The translations under genes were made by a program, and so were the position numbers. Below, one piece after another: positions 28,601-39,995 of a DNA stretch of 64,000 nucleotides (within the stretch, counting starts at the first letter, position 1; every line of letters begins with the position of its first letter). Source of the stretch: Syngnathus acus (taxonomy: Eukaryota; Chordata; Actinopteri; Syngnathiformes; Syngnathidae); NCBI RefSeq assembly GCF_901709675.1, contig NC_051089.1, positions 15,551,976 through 15,615,975 on the forward strand, given 5' to 3'. The notes under the pieces were generated by a model. It was not told where the DNA came from and did no database searches. It saw only the letters and a list, made by a program, of their open reading frames with translations.

Positions 28601-28715
28601 GTTTATCGTCTCTGTTGAGAGCCCGTAGTGTCAGCCAGGATTATCAATTTTAGTGTCCCATAGCTGCCATTCAACGTAATATCTGCGTGACATCAAACAG
28701 CATCCCAGTAGGAGA

Positions 28716-31700
28716 ATGGCGTCGCTAGGGGAGCCTGTACGTTTGGAGAGAGGTACAGTTAATTGGCTAGCTAGTGTCGCTTCGAAATGTTTGTGTCGAT
28801 GGACACATTTGACATAAAACTACCGTTAGCAAAGAACACATGCTATTGCTAAAAGCAAGCATCGGTGGCAATTATGGTACCATGATAGTTTATGTACTTC
28901 GTAGTGGTCGTTTGCTAGCAGCATTTCATTTGTATCTGATTTCGAAGCCGAGAAGAATGCTGCTGGACGTCATACAAATATTACCGGTTCTTGTATCTTA
29001 TCGTAGCTAATTAGCTAACGTCAGGGAACTGTCGGCAACGTTTATTTTTAATGACATGATTTTTAATTTCTGTATACTTCAGCGGTAATAAACTAAAAGA
29101 AAAAGAATATTCAGGATGGATTCCGACACGGGCTAAAGGTCAGCACTTGTGCCCTGCTAGCCATGAAAAGCCGACGTTAGCCGCTGCTAGCTGTTTCTCC
29201 TGTAGTGCAATCGTAAAAACGGTTTCACACGTTATCATTGTAAAGATAGCCTTTATGTGTCAGTTCATTCAGTATTGCCATATGATTATAAATATATGTC
29301 ATGTCTTGAAGTTTGTTTTGTTTGTTTGTCTGTCTGTCTGTGCGTGTTGAGGAGGAGGAGGGAGTGGGTAAATTTTCAAGAATTTTATTTTTCTTAATTT
29401 TTCATAATTGTTCCTGTTTATCAAAGTATTTGTTTTTGTTTCAGGAAATAGTTTTTGTCAGAAAATCTTTCTGGATTTTGTTTTTCCTGAGATTGGAGAG
29501 CCTTTTTTTCCCCCTTAAAGTATTTTTTAAGTTGCACTGAGTATTTTTCTGTTTTTCTATTTTCTTATTCTTCCCAAAATTAAAATTATTTTGAAAATAG
29601 GAATCAAATCACTTCTGAAAGTAGTGGGAGTTATGATTAACAGAAAACCAAAATGATCAGGGAAATAAAATAAAATCAATCTGTGTTAGAATAATCCTCT
29701 TTGGCACACGTGATTAGCTAGGTAGCTTGGGGTATGCCGCTATCTTGCTATGACCCTTCTTTTGCTTTCACTGGCCTTCCCTTCTCTATGACAGTCTTTG
29801 CACTTATTAGTTAATTTCAGTGAAGACTGCAAGGTCACACATTATTACACAGGCTAGGCAGAGCCGCCCCCTTGTAGGTGGGTGACCAAGAGTATGAATA
29901 GGAATCCTGGAGGTGGGGGTTAGACCTTCCGCAATCTTGCAGAAAAGGCTCCATGGCCGTGTCTTGATCTTTCGGCCGTACATTAAATAGGTAAACTGAG
30001 AATGCAGCCTCCTGGTAACTACTATTAGCATAGCGAGCATTAAAGATAAAAGAACCGAGTAAAATATAACATCTGAAAAACAAAAATGAATACAGAAGTA
30101 AAACTAATTGTGTTTTTTTATTTATTGGTTTCCCTCTCTTCTTTTTCCCCCAAGTGAATGCACTGCAGTACTCTGAGATTTCACTAGGTTTCTCGAAATG
30201 TTTAAAGCCTTCATGTCAGCAATTGTTTTGGTACGTGTGCTTTGTTGGCAGATATTAACCGTGCCATTGAACTGCTTGACAAGCTTCAGAGGACAGGGGA
30301 GGTTCCTCCTCAGAAGCTGCAAGCCCTACAGAGGGTCTTACAGAGTGAATTCTGCAATGCTGTCAGAGAAGTAAGTAATTTTTGTGAAGAAATCTTCCCA
30401 TCTCAAGTAAATTTTTTCCAGGCTTCAACTATTGCTAATAATGAAAACTTTATCAATTATACAAGCAATTTTATGTAGTGATAGGAAAAGGAATCTTCAA
30501 ATTTGCTTCATGAACCACTTGTATTTTTTTTTTGACTCCTTAAGATGGCACTTACTGTACAACATTGGGCTGAAACCACATTGACTTGCTATTTTATAAA
30601 CGCCTTTATTTATATCAACAGTGCCATCAGGCGGAGTGGAAAAAAAAAAAAAAAAAAAAACTAGTTCATGAAGTAAATCTGAAGCTGCTTCGTTTCCCCA
30701 TCACTAGTCTTAAATTTGCAGATTGTAAATGGTCATTCAAGTAAAATCCCTACTTGAAGGCGCCTTTCACAGGATTTGTCTTGGGTGACATCAGGTATCA
30801 TGATTGGAAGTTTGGTTTTAAATTTGTGGCATATTTTTCCTTTGGTTTGAACACCCACTTGTACCATTTTTCATGGGAGGTTGCATTATTTGTGGTTGAC
30901 ACTGCAAGTTTTGATCTTTGGCTAATTTGTTCCTCCAGGTTTATGAGCACGTATATGAGACAGTGGACATCAACAGTAGTCCTGAAGTCAGAGCAAATGC
31001 TACGGCAAAGGTACAATCATACAGTCCCTATATTTTTATATATATATATATACACGTGTATATATATATATATATATATAATATATTTCAAGTCTTAACA
31101 CAGAAACTCTAAATGTCCAGGCAACCGTGGCAGCTTTTGCAGCAAGTGAGGGACACTCACATCCACGTGTGGTGGAACTTCCCAAAACAGAAGAAGGCCT
31201 GGGGTTCAACATAATGGGCGGAAAGGAGCAGAACTCTCCAATTTACATCTCGCGTATCATCCCAGGAGGCATCGCCGACCGACATGGTGGACTGAAGAGA
31301 GGTGATCAGCTTCTCTCTGTCAACGGGGTGGTAAGTCTGCTTCCTTTACAGTCAAAAAGTCAATTATCTTGTCACATTTGTTGGAATATTACTGTTTAGC
31401 AGTTGGACTCTGATTATGGTCTCAAATTTGACTCGCGCGTCTTATTCTGATTTCCTAAAAGGCTGCCTCGTCTGTTAAAGAGAAATCCCCTTTTAGCTGC
31501 TCCAAAATTGCTTCATGAGCCAGTTGTTGTATTTTTTGACTCCTCACTCATCACTTGGCACTTGCTGAAAGTACAATGACTTGCAAATTCTTGAACGCCT
31601 TATTTAAAGCAACAGTGCTATCTGGAGGAGTAAAAAAAATGCAACTGGTTCATAAAACAAATTTCAAACCTTCATTTTCCCATCACTATTTATAGTACAC

Positions 31701-32310
31701 TCTCAAGTGAATGGGGACTGAATCCACGCTCCCTGCACAAAGCGAGCGAATCACGACAGCATCATTGACTTTGCAAAATCAAGGCATTTATAAACCACAT
31801 CTCTCAATGCTCTTTATTTTGTTGTTCAGTGCTTCAATACGGCTTTGAATACCTTGAAAATCCATATTGGTGGTGTGTGTTAAGCCTCTAAATATTCCAT
31901 TTCAAAGTGTGCATGGTTTTACTTTTTTGTACTTGCCACCATTTGGCTTTTCCTATAAATTTCTGATGGCCAACCACAAGGATAGCTGGTGAATGTTCTA
32001 CAGAAACTCGATTTTGAATCTCCTGTGCAAATGTGAGAAGACATTGACTGAGGCCCAAATGCTTGTTGATTTAAAAAAAAAAAAAAAAAACTCTATCACT
32101 CTGCCAAAATCCTAACAGTTTTATGTTTTTTTTTTTTTCTAGAGCGTGGAAGGTGAGCACCACGAGAAAGCAGTGGAACTACTTAAAGCAGCTCAGGGCA
32201 CAGTGAAGCTGGTAGTGAGGTACACCCCCAAAGTCCTCGAAGAGATGGAGTCACGTTTTGAGAAAATGAGGTCGGCAAAGCGTCGGCAGCAAACCAACTA
32301 TCCCCAGTAG
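28716..32310 (+). CDS. lin7c: Lin-7 homolog C (L27-PDZ scaffold protein)
   Basis: Five coding exons: 28,716-28,752, 30,252-30,370, 30,939-31,010, 31,121-31,330 and 32,143-32,310. They join in phase to 606 nt (201 residues), with canonical GT-AG junctions. The protein starts [20 protein letters not shown]. The L27 domain (about residues 10-65) pairs with CASK or MPP proteins. The PDZ domain (about 93-175) contains the carboxylate-binding GLGF motif in exon 4 and binds C-termini of receptors and channels at junctions and synapses. It ends RRQQTNYPQ, four residues longer than human as I recall. Introns 2 and 4 each carry a copy of the same MITE. It lies directly downstream of bdnf on the same strand, as in mammals. 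Identity is certain; exon ends are hand-made but phase-consistent. Confidence 0.97.
30491..30690. mobile_element. Palindromic-ended MITE, copy 1 (lin7c intron 2)
   Basis: Starts CTTCAAATTTGCTTCATGAA and ends with the inverted form (TTCATGAAGTAAATCTGAAG), giving terminal inverted repeats of about 26-30 bp. The interior includes 'gactccttaagatggcact' and a 20-bp poly-A. No coding capacity. A second diverged copy lies at 31,495-31,675. Confidence 0.75.
31495..31675. mobile_element. Palindromic-ended MITE, copy 2 (lin7c intron 4)
   Basis: Same layout as the copy at 30,491: CTCCAAAATTGCTTCATGAG at the left end and GTTCATAAAACAAATTTCAA at the right, with the shared interior words 'tttttgactcct', 'ggcacttgct' and 'caacagtgctatctggaggag'. 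The short flank 'ttcccatcacta' is shared by both copies, so the element probably extends slightly beyond the repeat ends given. Confidence 0.7.
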
Positions 32311-34580
32311 GATTGTTTCATGTCGACGCCAGTTCTTACGGCTCTCCTCCTCCAGCCTTCAGGCCATCTGTTCTGGTCTTTTTCATATATTCCAAATCCA
32401 AAACATTCAAACCTACACACATATAGTTTAAGTCGATGCACAGCAAAGTATATATATTGTACTTAGTTTCTGCCCTTTTCAGCAGCATTTACTCACAGTT
32501 ACTGTCCTGGACAACACAGCCAAGACATCAGCACACATTGCCACTCGTCAGCCATCTCGGTAACCAGGGCAACAGGTTCAGGCTTATATTTTGCATTACA
32601 ACGGTCACATAATAGGAAACCGCATGGATAGACCCTCATCCATTCAAAATGTCTGACTTGGTCTAAATAACTTTTCAGAAAGATTTTGCTCCCACCTGCT
32701 TACGTGTCCAGTATGAGAGCTGCTAGCGGTGCAAATTGCTGGAAATGCTTAAAGGCCTCATAATTGGATGTCGATCGGACCAACATGCCCATTTTGGAAA
32801 CTTTTACTTCAGCTTAGCATAGCTCACTCACAACTTGTGCATTACCTTTGGAACAGGCAATTTGAATGCTACTACAAAACTCCTTCAACAAGGAAAGTTG
32901 GCAACTCACCAAGTGAGCAGGAGTTCACTACGTGTGTATTTTCCCTCTTTTTTTCACTGATTGTTCATTATAGTCTGAAGCAGATATTTATAAGTAAAGA
33001 CAAAGACATGGTTTTACGGCATTGATTATGTGTCTTGACGTTTGGTGTGCCATGCTACAACAGTCATCAAAAGTGAGGATGAAAATGTCTCCTTATTCAT
33101 CTGGGTTTATGGTTCCTATTTTCAAGCGAATGCAAAATGGCTTCGACCACGCAACAAATATGCTTGTGATGACACACTGTATCCAGCCACTGCAACATCT
33201 GTAGAATACCAGGATATATACTGACACTTATTTTGTTACACGCCATACCATAACTTGATATTGATCTTTAGCATTTTAGCCACGCAATGAATAAACCATG
33301 TCTGTAATACACTATCATGTGTACGAATGCAACATCTGTAGTTTTATATCATTCTCAGCAAAAACAATTTTCGTGACCTGTAATGTTGGTAACTATTGAT
33401 TGTGTTCAAAAAGAAGTCTCAGTGCTACCACAATGACTTAGTGCAGCACCCTTTCAGGCAACAGTTGTTTTCTTATTTACTAGTGAAATACCAAACACGA
33501 GCTAATTATCTCAAAGCACTGCCTTGTTTTTCCGGTGAAGGAAAATGATTGTAAGAAGATGAATGATGTTACTTCTTTCCCGCATGTAGTGCAAATAACG
33601 TTTATTTGGAAAACTGGTGTATAAAAAAAAATATGTACGGAAGTCTGACTCAAAAGACACAAAATTGAAATGTACAAGTCAATCTATGCAAAAAATGTTT
33701 TTCTTTTTTAAAATGGGGGATTATTGTCCTCAATTGCTGCAAAACCGTTTGTTTTAATGTAGAATGTCAATCTAGAATGTGTCCAAGGCTTGCAAAATTG
33801 AAAATGAAGCATTCATTCAACTTGCACAATGGCACGTATTGATTATATTGGAGTTTAAAAAAAAAAAGCTTTTTGAGAATTTCAGGGGCTTCACCGCTAC
33901 CATTGATTTTTTTTTTTTTTTTCCTCTCCCGCTCTCCTTGTTGTGTTTCGCTGGCACACCATTCCATGTACATATTTTAGTTGGTTGAATACTATAATAG
34001 TTTAGCTTGTATGGTTTTATTCCACAACAGCATGTTAGATTTTCTGCACACGTATTTCAACACACTGAATGTCACTGTCATTTGACGTCATTGCAAAATA
34101 TTGTGAATCAACTCAACTTTAGCCATTCTACGCAATCTTCCTGTTGGGATGGTGAATAGAGTATTTTTTATAATAGCTTTCTTTTGATATTTTTCAATTT
34201 TTGTAAGTGTTTTGCTAAAAAACAAACTAGGGGCAATGTGAGCCTGTCTGTGGTGCGTGTGTGTGTGTAGCAGGGCTGCATTTGGGCAGCAAATTGGATG
34301 TTAGTGCTCTGCAGACAAACTGGCCTACGTCAATGCTCCCTTTTCAGATCTCAACTGGTCTTTGTGGGCTCTCTAATTCCAAGAGCATACTTGCATATGT
34401 GAAGCTTTTGATAATGTTTTGAAGTATTTTAGTTGTGCTTGTTTAAGTTGTTTACCTGTAGATTGTGTTATGTCTTTCTTTTTCTTATTTACTATGTTGT
34501 GTTTATGTGCAATGTAAAGTATATAGTTTTAATTGTAGCAATAGAAGTGAAAGTTAAATAAATGTGACAGATTTAATCTT
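32311..34580 (+). other. lin7c: lin7c 3' UTR
   Basis: About 2.2 kb without competing genes, ending at AATAAA (34,557-34,562) followed by a GT-rich stretch, a standard polyadenylation context. Contains poly-A and poly-T runs near 33,856 and 33,905. Confidence 0.6.
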
Positions 34581-35414
34581 GAGTTTTGTTCTCAGTTTCC
34601 AACACAATGTCGGTGCGCTGAACAGTTTTGTTTCTAGTGACAGTGAATCTTTTAAATTCGAAGTTCAAAATTTTATTCTAAATTTTCTTAGTGTCTCCAT
34701 TACGGAAGGGCCAGTGAAGAACAAAAGGGGGCGTGACAGGATTCTGACTTAAATTCCTCAAACTATTTAATCACCAGTTCTGGATACATCCTTGGTAAGT
34801 GCAGCAGGTGGCGCTTGACCTGCAGCCAAACAAAACGAAGAAGAAGTGAGTGCGCGTCCGTGTTGGTTGTGTGACGTCATTTCCTTTCCGTTTGTGCCAC
34901 CCTCCCAGTGAACACGCGTTCGCCTTTTTTGCTGAAGTGAGTGGCCTTTTAAAAGCGTTTTATTACTACTTAAAGTGATCAAATGAACCACGTGACCGAT
35001 TAATTATACTATTAATAAACGCCTGGGTGATTTGAAGGTGTTTCGGTGAAATGAAGGTTTAAAACTTGTCAGTGAACCGTACCGAAGAGAACCGCCACAT
35101 GGTCGCTAGTTGCTAGAAATATGCATCGCCAGTAATTAAATAGTATAGTTCGTTACTAGAGTGATTAATTTCGTTAACTGCTAGCTGTTATACCTGTTAA
35201 AAATAATCATGTAGTTATTTGATGTAGTCAAATGTTTTTTCTGAGGCTGTGCTGCTTTGTGGAGATTAGATAATTGGATAGCTATTAACTTTTAAACTCT
35301 GGAAACTGCTTGACAGCCAATAACGATTTTAAAGCTCGTTCCTGTGTTTATAACTTAAAATAAGAGTACTTACATGCATGTCATGGTGACTCTAATGTTT
35401 ATAACTTGATACAG
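34581..35414 (+). other. rplp2: rplp2 promoter, 5' exon and first intron (inferred)
   Basis: A pyrimidine-rich stretch 'cgcctttttt' near 34,920 followed by GCTGAA|GTGAGT (34,937/34,938) looks like a short 5'-TOP first exon with a donor. The acceptor ATACAG ends at 35,414, two bases before the start codon. TOP first exons are usual for ribosomal protein genes. The transcription start itself is inferred. Confidence 0.45.
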
Positions 35415-35415
35415 A

Positions 35416-36307
35416 ATGCGTTACGTTGCTGCCTACCTGTTATCTGCCCTCGGTGGCAATGATAACCCAGATGCTAGTCACATCAAGAAGATCCTGGAAA
35501 GTGTCGGCATTGAGGCTGACGACACCCGTTTGGAAAAGGTACCTGTTGTGGTGTTTAACCTAACCTGCTTAATATAGACGTTACTTTTGTTTGTTTTTTT
35601 TGCATGAGTGCATCACACAAATGTCATTTTCTTTGGACAGGTCCTCTCTGAGCTCAAAGGCAAGAAAGTGGATGATGTGATTGCTGCTGGTAAGTGAAAA
35701 GCTGCAATAAAGTAAAACCAACAATTATTTAAAAATAAATAGTTTTGATCTCTGCAAAGCCTTTAAATGCTTATAGAATTGACACAGAGCAAAGGACAAG
35801 CAAATATTGAATCTAATGTGCTATTTTTTTGCCTGGATTGTTTCATGATGCTTACCACCCCGCCCTCTGCTAAATGTATCTACTTTCTCAGTCTGAACAG
35901 ATGATGCAATTCATGTATTGTCTCCTCAGGTATGGGCAAACTTGCCAGCATGCCAGCGGGCGGTGCTGTAGCAGTCGCCACCTCTGCGCCTGCTAGTTCA
36001 GGCGGAGCCGCTGCCCCTGCCGCAGGTGAACGTCAAAGATTCCCACCGTACTTGGCTCTTGGCACGCAGAGCTTCTGCTTGGCATATTTGCTATCTGATC
36101 AGTTCACCAAGTTATTTTTGGGTGGCCCGCATAATCACACCATAATTTAATTATTTAAATTTTTAGTATTGTAGCTTATTCATTTGAAATTCATTAATAC
36201 ATACCTGTTTCTTTGGGGGGTTTCTAGCTAAGGAAGAGAAGAAGGAAGAGAAGAAGGAAGAGTCTGAAGGATCTGATGACGACATGGGATTTGGTCTTTT
36301 TGACTAA
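35416..36307 (+). CDS. rplp2: 60S acidic ribosomal protein P2 (RPLP2)
   Basis: Four coding exons: 35,416-35,538, 35,641-35,689, 35,930-36,025 and 36,228-36,307. They total 348 nt (115 residues, the human length). The protein starts MRYVAAYLLSALGGN and ends EGSDDDMGFGLFD, the conserved tail of stalk P-proteins that recruits translational GTPases. The N-terminal half forms the P1/P2 dimer that docks on P0 (uL10). An Ala/Gly-rich hinge and a KEEKKEEKKEE acidic run precede the tail. All junctions are GT-AG. AATAAA at 36,341 lies only 34 nt after the stop, giving a very short 3' UTR as is typical of ribosomal protein genes. Identity is certain. Confidence 0.98.
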
Positions 36308-36509
36308 GCGCTCTAATACATTTTTAAAGATGATTTTAAAAAATAAACTCTTGTTTTTATAGTGTAACTTGCATTAAAAAAATCCAAGAGTGTGGTTAAG
36401 AATCTTATTGATAATAGTTTGGGGGGAGAATTTAATGGTTAAAATCCTTCCAACTATTTGTGTTTGTATTTCTGGGATTTTATTTTGTTACCCAAATAAA
36501 AATAAATGA

Positions 36510-36725
36510 GCAGTCCGGTCGTGTACAATCAAGAGGTTCTGGATTTGAATCTCAGCTAAAGCCCCACTGTGGGCATGTTGCGTTCACTAGGTGTGAACGC
36601 AACATGTCAATTTGTGCCCTCATTGGCTGGTGATTGCACCAGAGTGTACTCTACTCAAAATCTACTGGGATAGGCTCCAACTTCAACGATCTGACTGAGG
36701 AAAAGTGACCTAGATTAGAAAATAG
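36510..36725 (+). repeat. Degenerate SINE-like fish repeat
   Basis: Diverged copy of the family seen in reverse at 5,740. Recognisable phrases are 'ggatttgaatctcagct', 'gggcatgttg', 'tgtgccctcattggctgg' and GGGATAGGCTCCAACTTCAA. It includes a perfect 14-bp hairpin at 36,574-36,606. Confidence 0.5.
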
Positions 36726-37375
36726 TTTGAAAATATGTTTCGGTAAATGTTCAAAGAAAATGTGTCAGAGGTAATGTATGATTAATGTTCATGATGTATG
36801 ATTGTTAACCCCAACATTTTAAGATTTTGGTTACTTTTTTCTTCAAAAGTGATAATGCTATTTATTGTCATACACTAACTGGAAAGTAGGTGCAGTTTTG
36901 TGTCTGTTGAGCAAAAAAAGCATTATTTATTTATATTTTGGGATTATTTAAGTACACTGTCTCTCGCATCATGCAAAACACGCTTGGATGACAACATTTG
37001 ACTCCATCGTCCACCAACACGTCTGACCAGAAGGTAATAGTAAAACATTCTTGACTGTTCAATACATTTTTCAATGTGAACAAAAATTAGTTGGGAAAAT
37101 GTTCATGAGGGTTATTTATATTATTTATATTTGCAGCTGTTTAATCGCGACAGATCGTATCAGGCTCATATTTTCGGGTGCTGGTTCACGTTCTGACCAC
37201 AACTGCTGTCTCTTCAAGTGAACCATTGACGTATCCAAAGCCCTTCAAAACCGCATGACAGTAAGCATTCAAATAGGCACAATAAGTATGGAGGACAAAA
37301 ACTGCCAAAATAGTGAAAGTGAACATGTAAATAAATATGAATTGAAAAAATTATGAAAGTGTAAATACAAACGAG

Positions 37376-37685
37376 TTTTTTTTTTTTAAAATAGATGAAT
37401 ATATATAAATTGATATTTAATTGTATTTTCGTATTTATTTTTAATATATATATGTATGTGTTTATATATGCATCGTAAGCGCTTTACAACAACAGAATAA
37501 CAGCAAAATATCACATAAAACATTGGCAATAACCCTTTGGTTTTTTTTTTTTAAAAATAGATAAATATATATATAAATTGATATTGTATTTTCGTATTTA
37601 TTTTTAATATATATGTGTATATATTTATATATGCGTCGTAAGCGCTATACAAAAACAGAATTGCAGCGCATAAATTGGCAATGAT
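37376..37685. repeat. Two-copy tandem duplication, about 165-bp unit, upstream of the tRNA gene
   Basis: Both units (from about 37,376 and 37,541) run poly-T, then 'aaatagat(g/a)aatatatata', then TGTATTTTCGTATTTATTTT, then 'tatatatgc(a/g)tcgtaagcgct', then a 'cagaat...gcaat' block. They are diverged by substitutions and small indels. The second copy ends about 40 bp before the tRNA-Trp gene. Confidence 0.8.
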
Positions 37686-37724
37686 ACAAACTAACCTTTC
37701 ATAGTAGACCGTTCTACACTATGT

Positions 37725-37796
37725 GACTCTGTGGCGCAACGGTAGCGCGTCTGACTCCAGATCAGAAGGTTGCGTGTTCAAATCACGTCAGGGTCA
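37725..37796 (+). tRNA. tRNA-Trp (anticodon CCA)
   Basis: A 72-nt cloverleaf without intron. The acceptor arms GACTCTG/CAGGGTC pair with one G-T wobble, with discriminator A. The D-arm contains the A box TGGCGCAACGG. The anticodon stem is TCTGA/TCAGA with loop CTCCAGA, so the anticodon is CCA at 37,757-37,759. The T-arm carries the B box GTTCAAATC. A run of seven T follows within 15 nt, a normal Pol III terminator. The sequence matches the standard vertebrate tRNA-Trp and looks functional. Confidence 0.96.
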
Positions 37797-37801
37797 AAAA
37801 A

Positions 37802-37808
37802 TTTTTTT
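37802..37808 (+). terminator. Pol III terminator of the tRNA-Trp gene
   Basis: Run of T's immediately downstream of the tRNA 3' end. Confidence 0.8.
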
Positions 37809-38579
37809 GTGAGAGCTCCCCATCTTCAGTATCGGAATTGTGCCAAACAACAATCGAGAAATACTTTTTAAAATGCAAAAAAACAGAAGGTTTTGAGAGA
37901 AATTTAAAAACTAATTGTCTTCAATCACATGATTTCGCTTCCATGCTTTCGCTCTCGTATCTGTTTTGCTCTCATTTCCAGTTTTTTGACAAATGCATTT
38001 TCTTTCTTTCAGATTCTGAGTCAGTAGTTACGGAAGGGCCAAGACAAATCTTTGGTTAAAATGGGGACGGGACTACATATGCAGAATTGCTTAACCCGCC
38101 TCCCTTTTCGACAAGTCATGTCTAACATAATGTAAAATGAAATTGTAATTAATGTTGATTATGTACTTGTCGAAATAAACAAATCAAAATACACAAAAAC
38201 GGAAACACTAGATATTTATCAAACTTTTCAATCTTTACCCACTGAGACCTCAATGTGGAAGCTCCAGATGGTACACTAACACAAGCAGTACATTTTGGCA
38301 GTTCTTGTGGAACCTCATCAAAACCATCCAAACTAAGCAATGAAGTGCACTTCGTGAGCGATAAATAAAAGGTAAACCAATCTGAGTGAATTTCAATCGT
38401 CTCTGATCTCAACCTAATTCTGAACTTATGCACAATGCAAATAAACAAAGACGGATTCAAAACCCAGTTAAAGTGAGTAATATGACACAATTCAATATCA
38501 ATAAAGGTTTGGCTCATTTTCTTCTGATTGTTCATCCATCCTTGCTATCAAGACAACACACATCCAGAAACGTAATATA

Positions 38580-38796
38580 CAGTGCCTTGGGAAAGTATTC
38601 GGCCCCCTTGAACCTTTCAACATTTCGCCACATTTCAGGCTTCAAACATAAAGATATACAATTTAAATTTTTTTGTCAAGAATCAACAACAGGTGGGACA
38701 CAATCGTGAAGTGGAATGAAATTTATTGGATAATTTAAACTTTTTTAACAAATAAAAAACTGAAAAGTGGGGCGTGCAATATTATTCGGCCCCTTT
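38580..38796 (+). repeat. Left terminal inverted repeat of the Tc1-like element
   Basis: Inverted partner of 39,996-40,210. The inner end reads 'gggcgtgcaatattattcgg'. The inner and outer ends each carry 'attcggcccc', so transposase-binding repeats may be present at both ends of each arm. Confidence 0.9.
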
Positions 38797-38971
38797 ACTT
38801 TCAGTGCAGCAAACTCACTCCAGAAGTTCAGTGAGGATCTTTGAATGATCCAATGTTGTCCTAAATGACTGATGATGATAAATAGAATGCTCCTGTGTGT
38901 AATCAAGTCTCCGTATAAATGCACCTGCTCTTTGATAGTCTCAGGGTTCTGTTTAAAGCGCAGAGAGAACC

Positions 38972-39991
38972 ATGAAGACAAAGGAACACACCAGGCAGGT
39001 CCGAGATACTGTTGTGGAGAAGTTTAAAGCCGGATTTGGATACAAAAAGATTTCCCAAGCTTTAAACATCTCAAGGAGCACTGTGCAAGCAATTATATTG
39101 AAATGGAAGGAGTATCAGATCACTGCAAATCTACCAAGACCCGGCCGTCCCTCCAAACTTTCATCTCAAACAAGGAGAAGACTGATCAGAGATGCAGCCA
39201 AGAGGCCCATGATCACTCTGGATGAACTGCAGATAACTACAGCTGAGGTGGGAGAGTCTGTCCATAGGACAACAATCAGTCGTGCACTGCACAAATCTGG
39301 CCTTTATGGAAGAGTGGCAAGAAGAAAGCCATTTCTCAAAGATATCCATACAAAGTCTCGTTTAAAGTTTGCCACAAGCCACCTGGGAGACACACCAAAC
39401 ATGTGGAAGAAGGTGCTCTGGTCAGATGAAACCAAAATCGAACTTTTTGGCCACAATGCAAAACGATATGTTTGGCGTAAAAGCAACACAGCTCATCACC
39501 CTGAACACACCATCCCCACTGTCAAACATGGTGGTGGCAGCATCATGGTTTGGGCCTGCTTTTCTTCAGCAGGGACAGGGAAGATGACTAAAATTGATGG
39601 GAAGATGGATGGAGCCAAATACAGGACCATTCTGGAAGAAAACCTGTTGGAGTCTGCAAAAGACCTGAGACTGGGACGGAGATTTATCTTCCAACAGGAC
39701 AATGATCCAAAACATAAAGCCAAATCTACAATGGAATGGTTCACAAATAGACGTATCCAGGTGTTAGAATGGCCAAGTCAAAGTCCAGACCTGAATCCAA
39801 TCGAGAATCTGTGGAAAGAGCTGAAGACTGCTGTTCACAAACGCTCTCCATCCAACCTCACTGAGCTCGAGCTGTTTTGCAAGGAAGAATGGGCAAGAAT
39901 TCCAGTCTCTCGATGTGCAAAACTGATAGAGACATACCCCAAGCGACTTGCAGCTGTAATTGCAGCAAAAGGTGGCGCTACAAAGTATTAG
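38972..39991 (+). CDS. Tc1-like transposase, intact, DD34E
   Basis: A 339-residue cut-and-paste transposase, the normal length for fish Tc1-like proteins. The N-terminal paired-like helix-turn-helix DNA-binding region (about residues 1-115) contains the GRPR-type linker RPGRPSK. The catalytic triad is visible: D152 in WSDETKIELFG, D243 in QQDNDPKHK and E278 in SPDLNPIENLW, with 34 residues between the last two (DD34E). There are no internal stops or frameshifts. The start at 38,972 (MKTKEHTRQVRD) is the first ATG after the left repeat. Whether the protein is still active cannot be told from sequence. Confidence 0.95.
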   Translation: MKTKEHTRQVRDTVVEKFKAGFGYKKISQALNISRSTVQAIILKWKEYQITANLPRPGRPSKLSSQTRRRLIRDAAKRPMITLDELQITTAEVGESVHRTTISRALHKSGLYGRVARRKPFLKDIHTKSRLKFATSHLGDTPNMWKKVLWSDETKIELFGHNAKRYVWRKSNTAHHPEHTIPTVKHGGGSIMVWACFSSAGTGKMTKIDGKMDGAKYRTILEENLLESAKDLRLGRRFIFQQDNDPKHKAKSTMEWFTNRRIQVLEWPSQSPDLNPIENLWKELKTAVHKRSPSNLTELELFCKEEWARIPVSRCAKLIETYPKRLAAVIAAKGGATKY

Positions 39992-39995
39992 CGCA

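Noticed and set aside
35845-35905. C/D-box-like snoRNA in an rplp2 intron (ATGATGC ... CTGA)
   Set aside because: The C box deviates from consensus and no adequate terminal stem forms; human RPLP2 hosts an H/ACA RNA, not this type, and I could not find one here.
37376-37685. Repeat-spacer pattern suggesting a CRISPR-like array
   Set aside because: Only two long diverged tandem units in a vertebrate genome; not an array.
34690-38050. Shared 'ttacggaagggcca' at about 34,700 and 38,029 as paired exons
   Set aside because: The match is only about 15 bp and neither copy has a consistent reading frame; probably chance or repeat debris.
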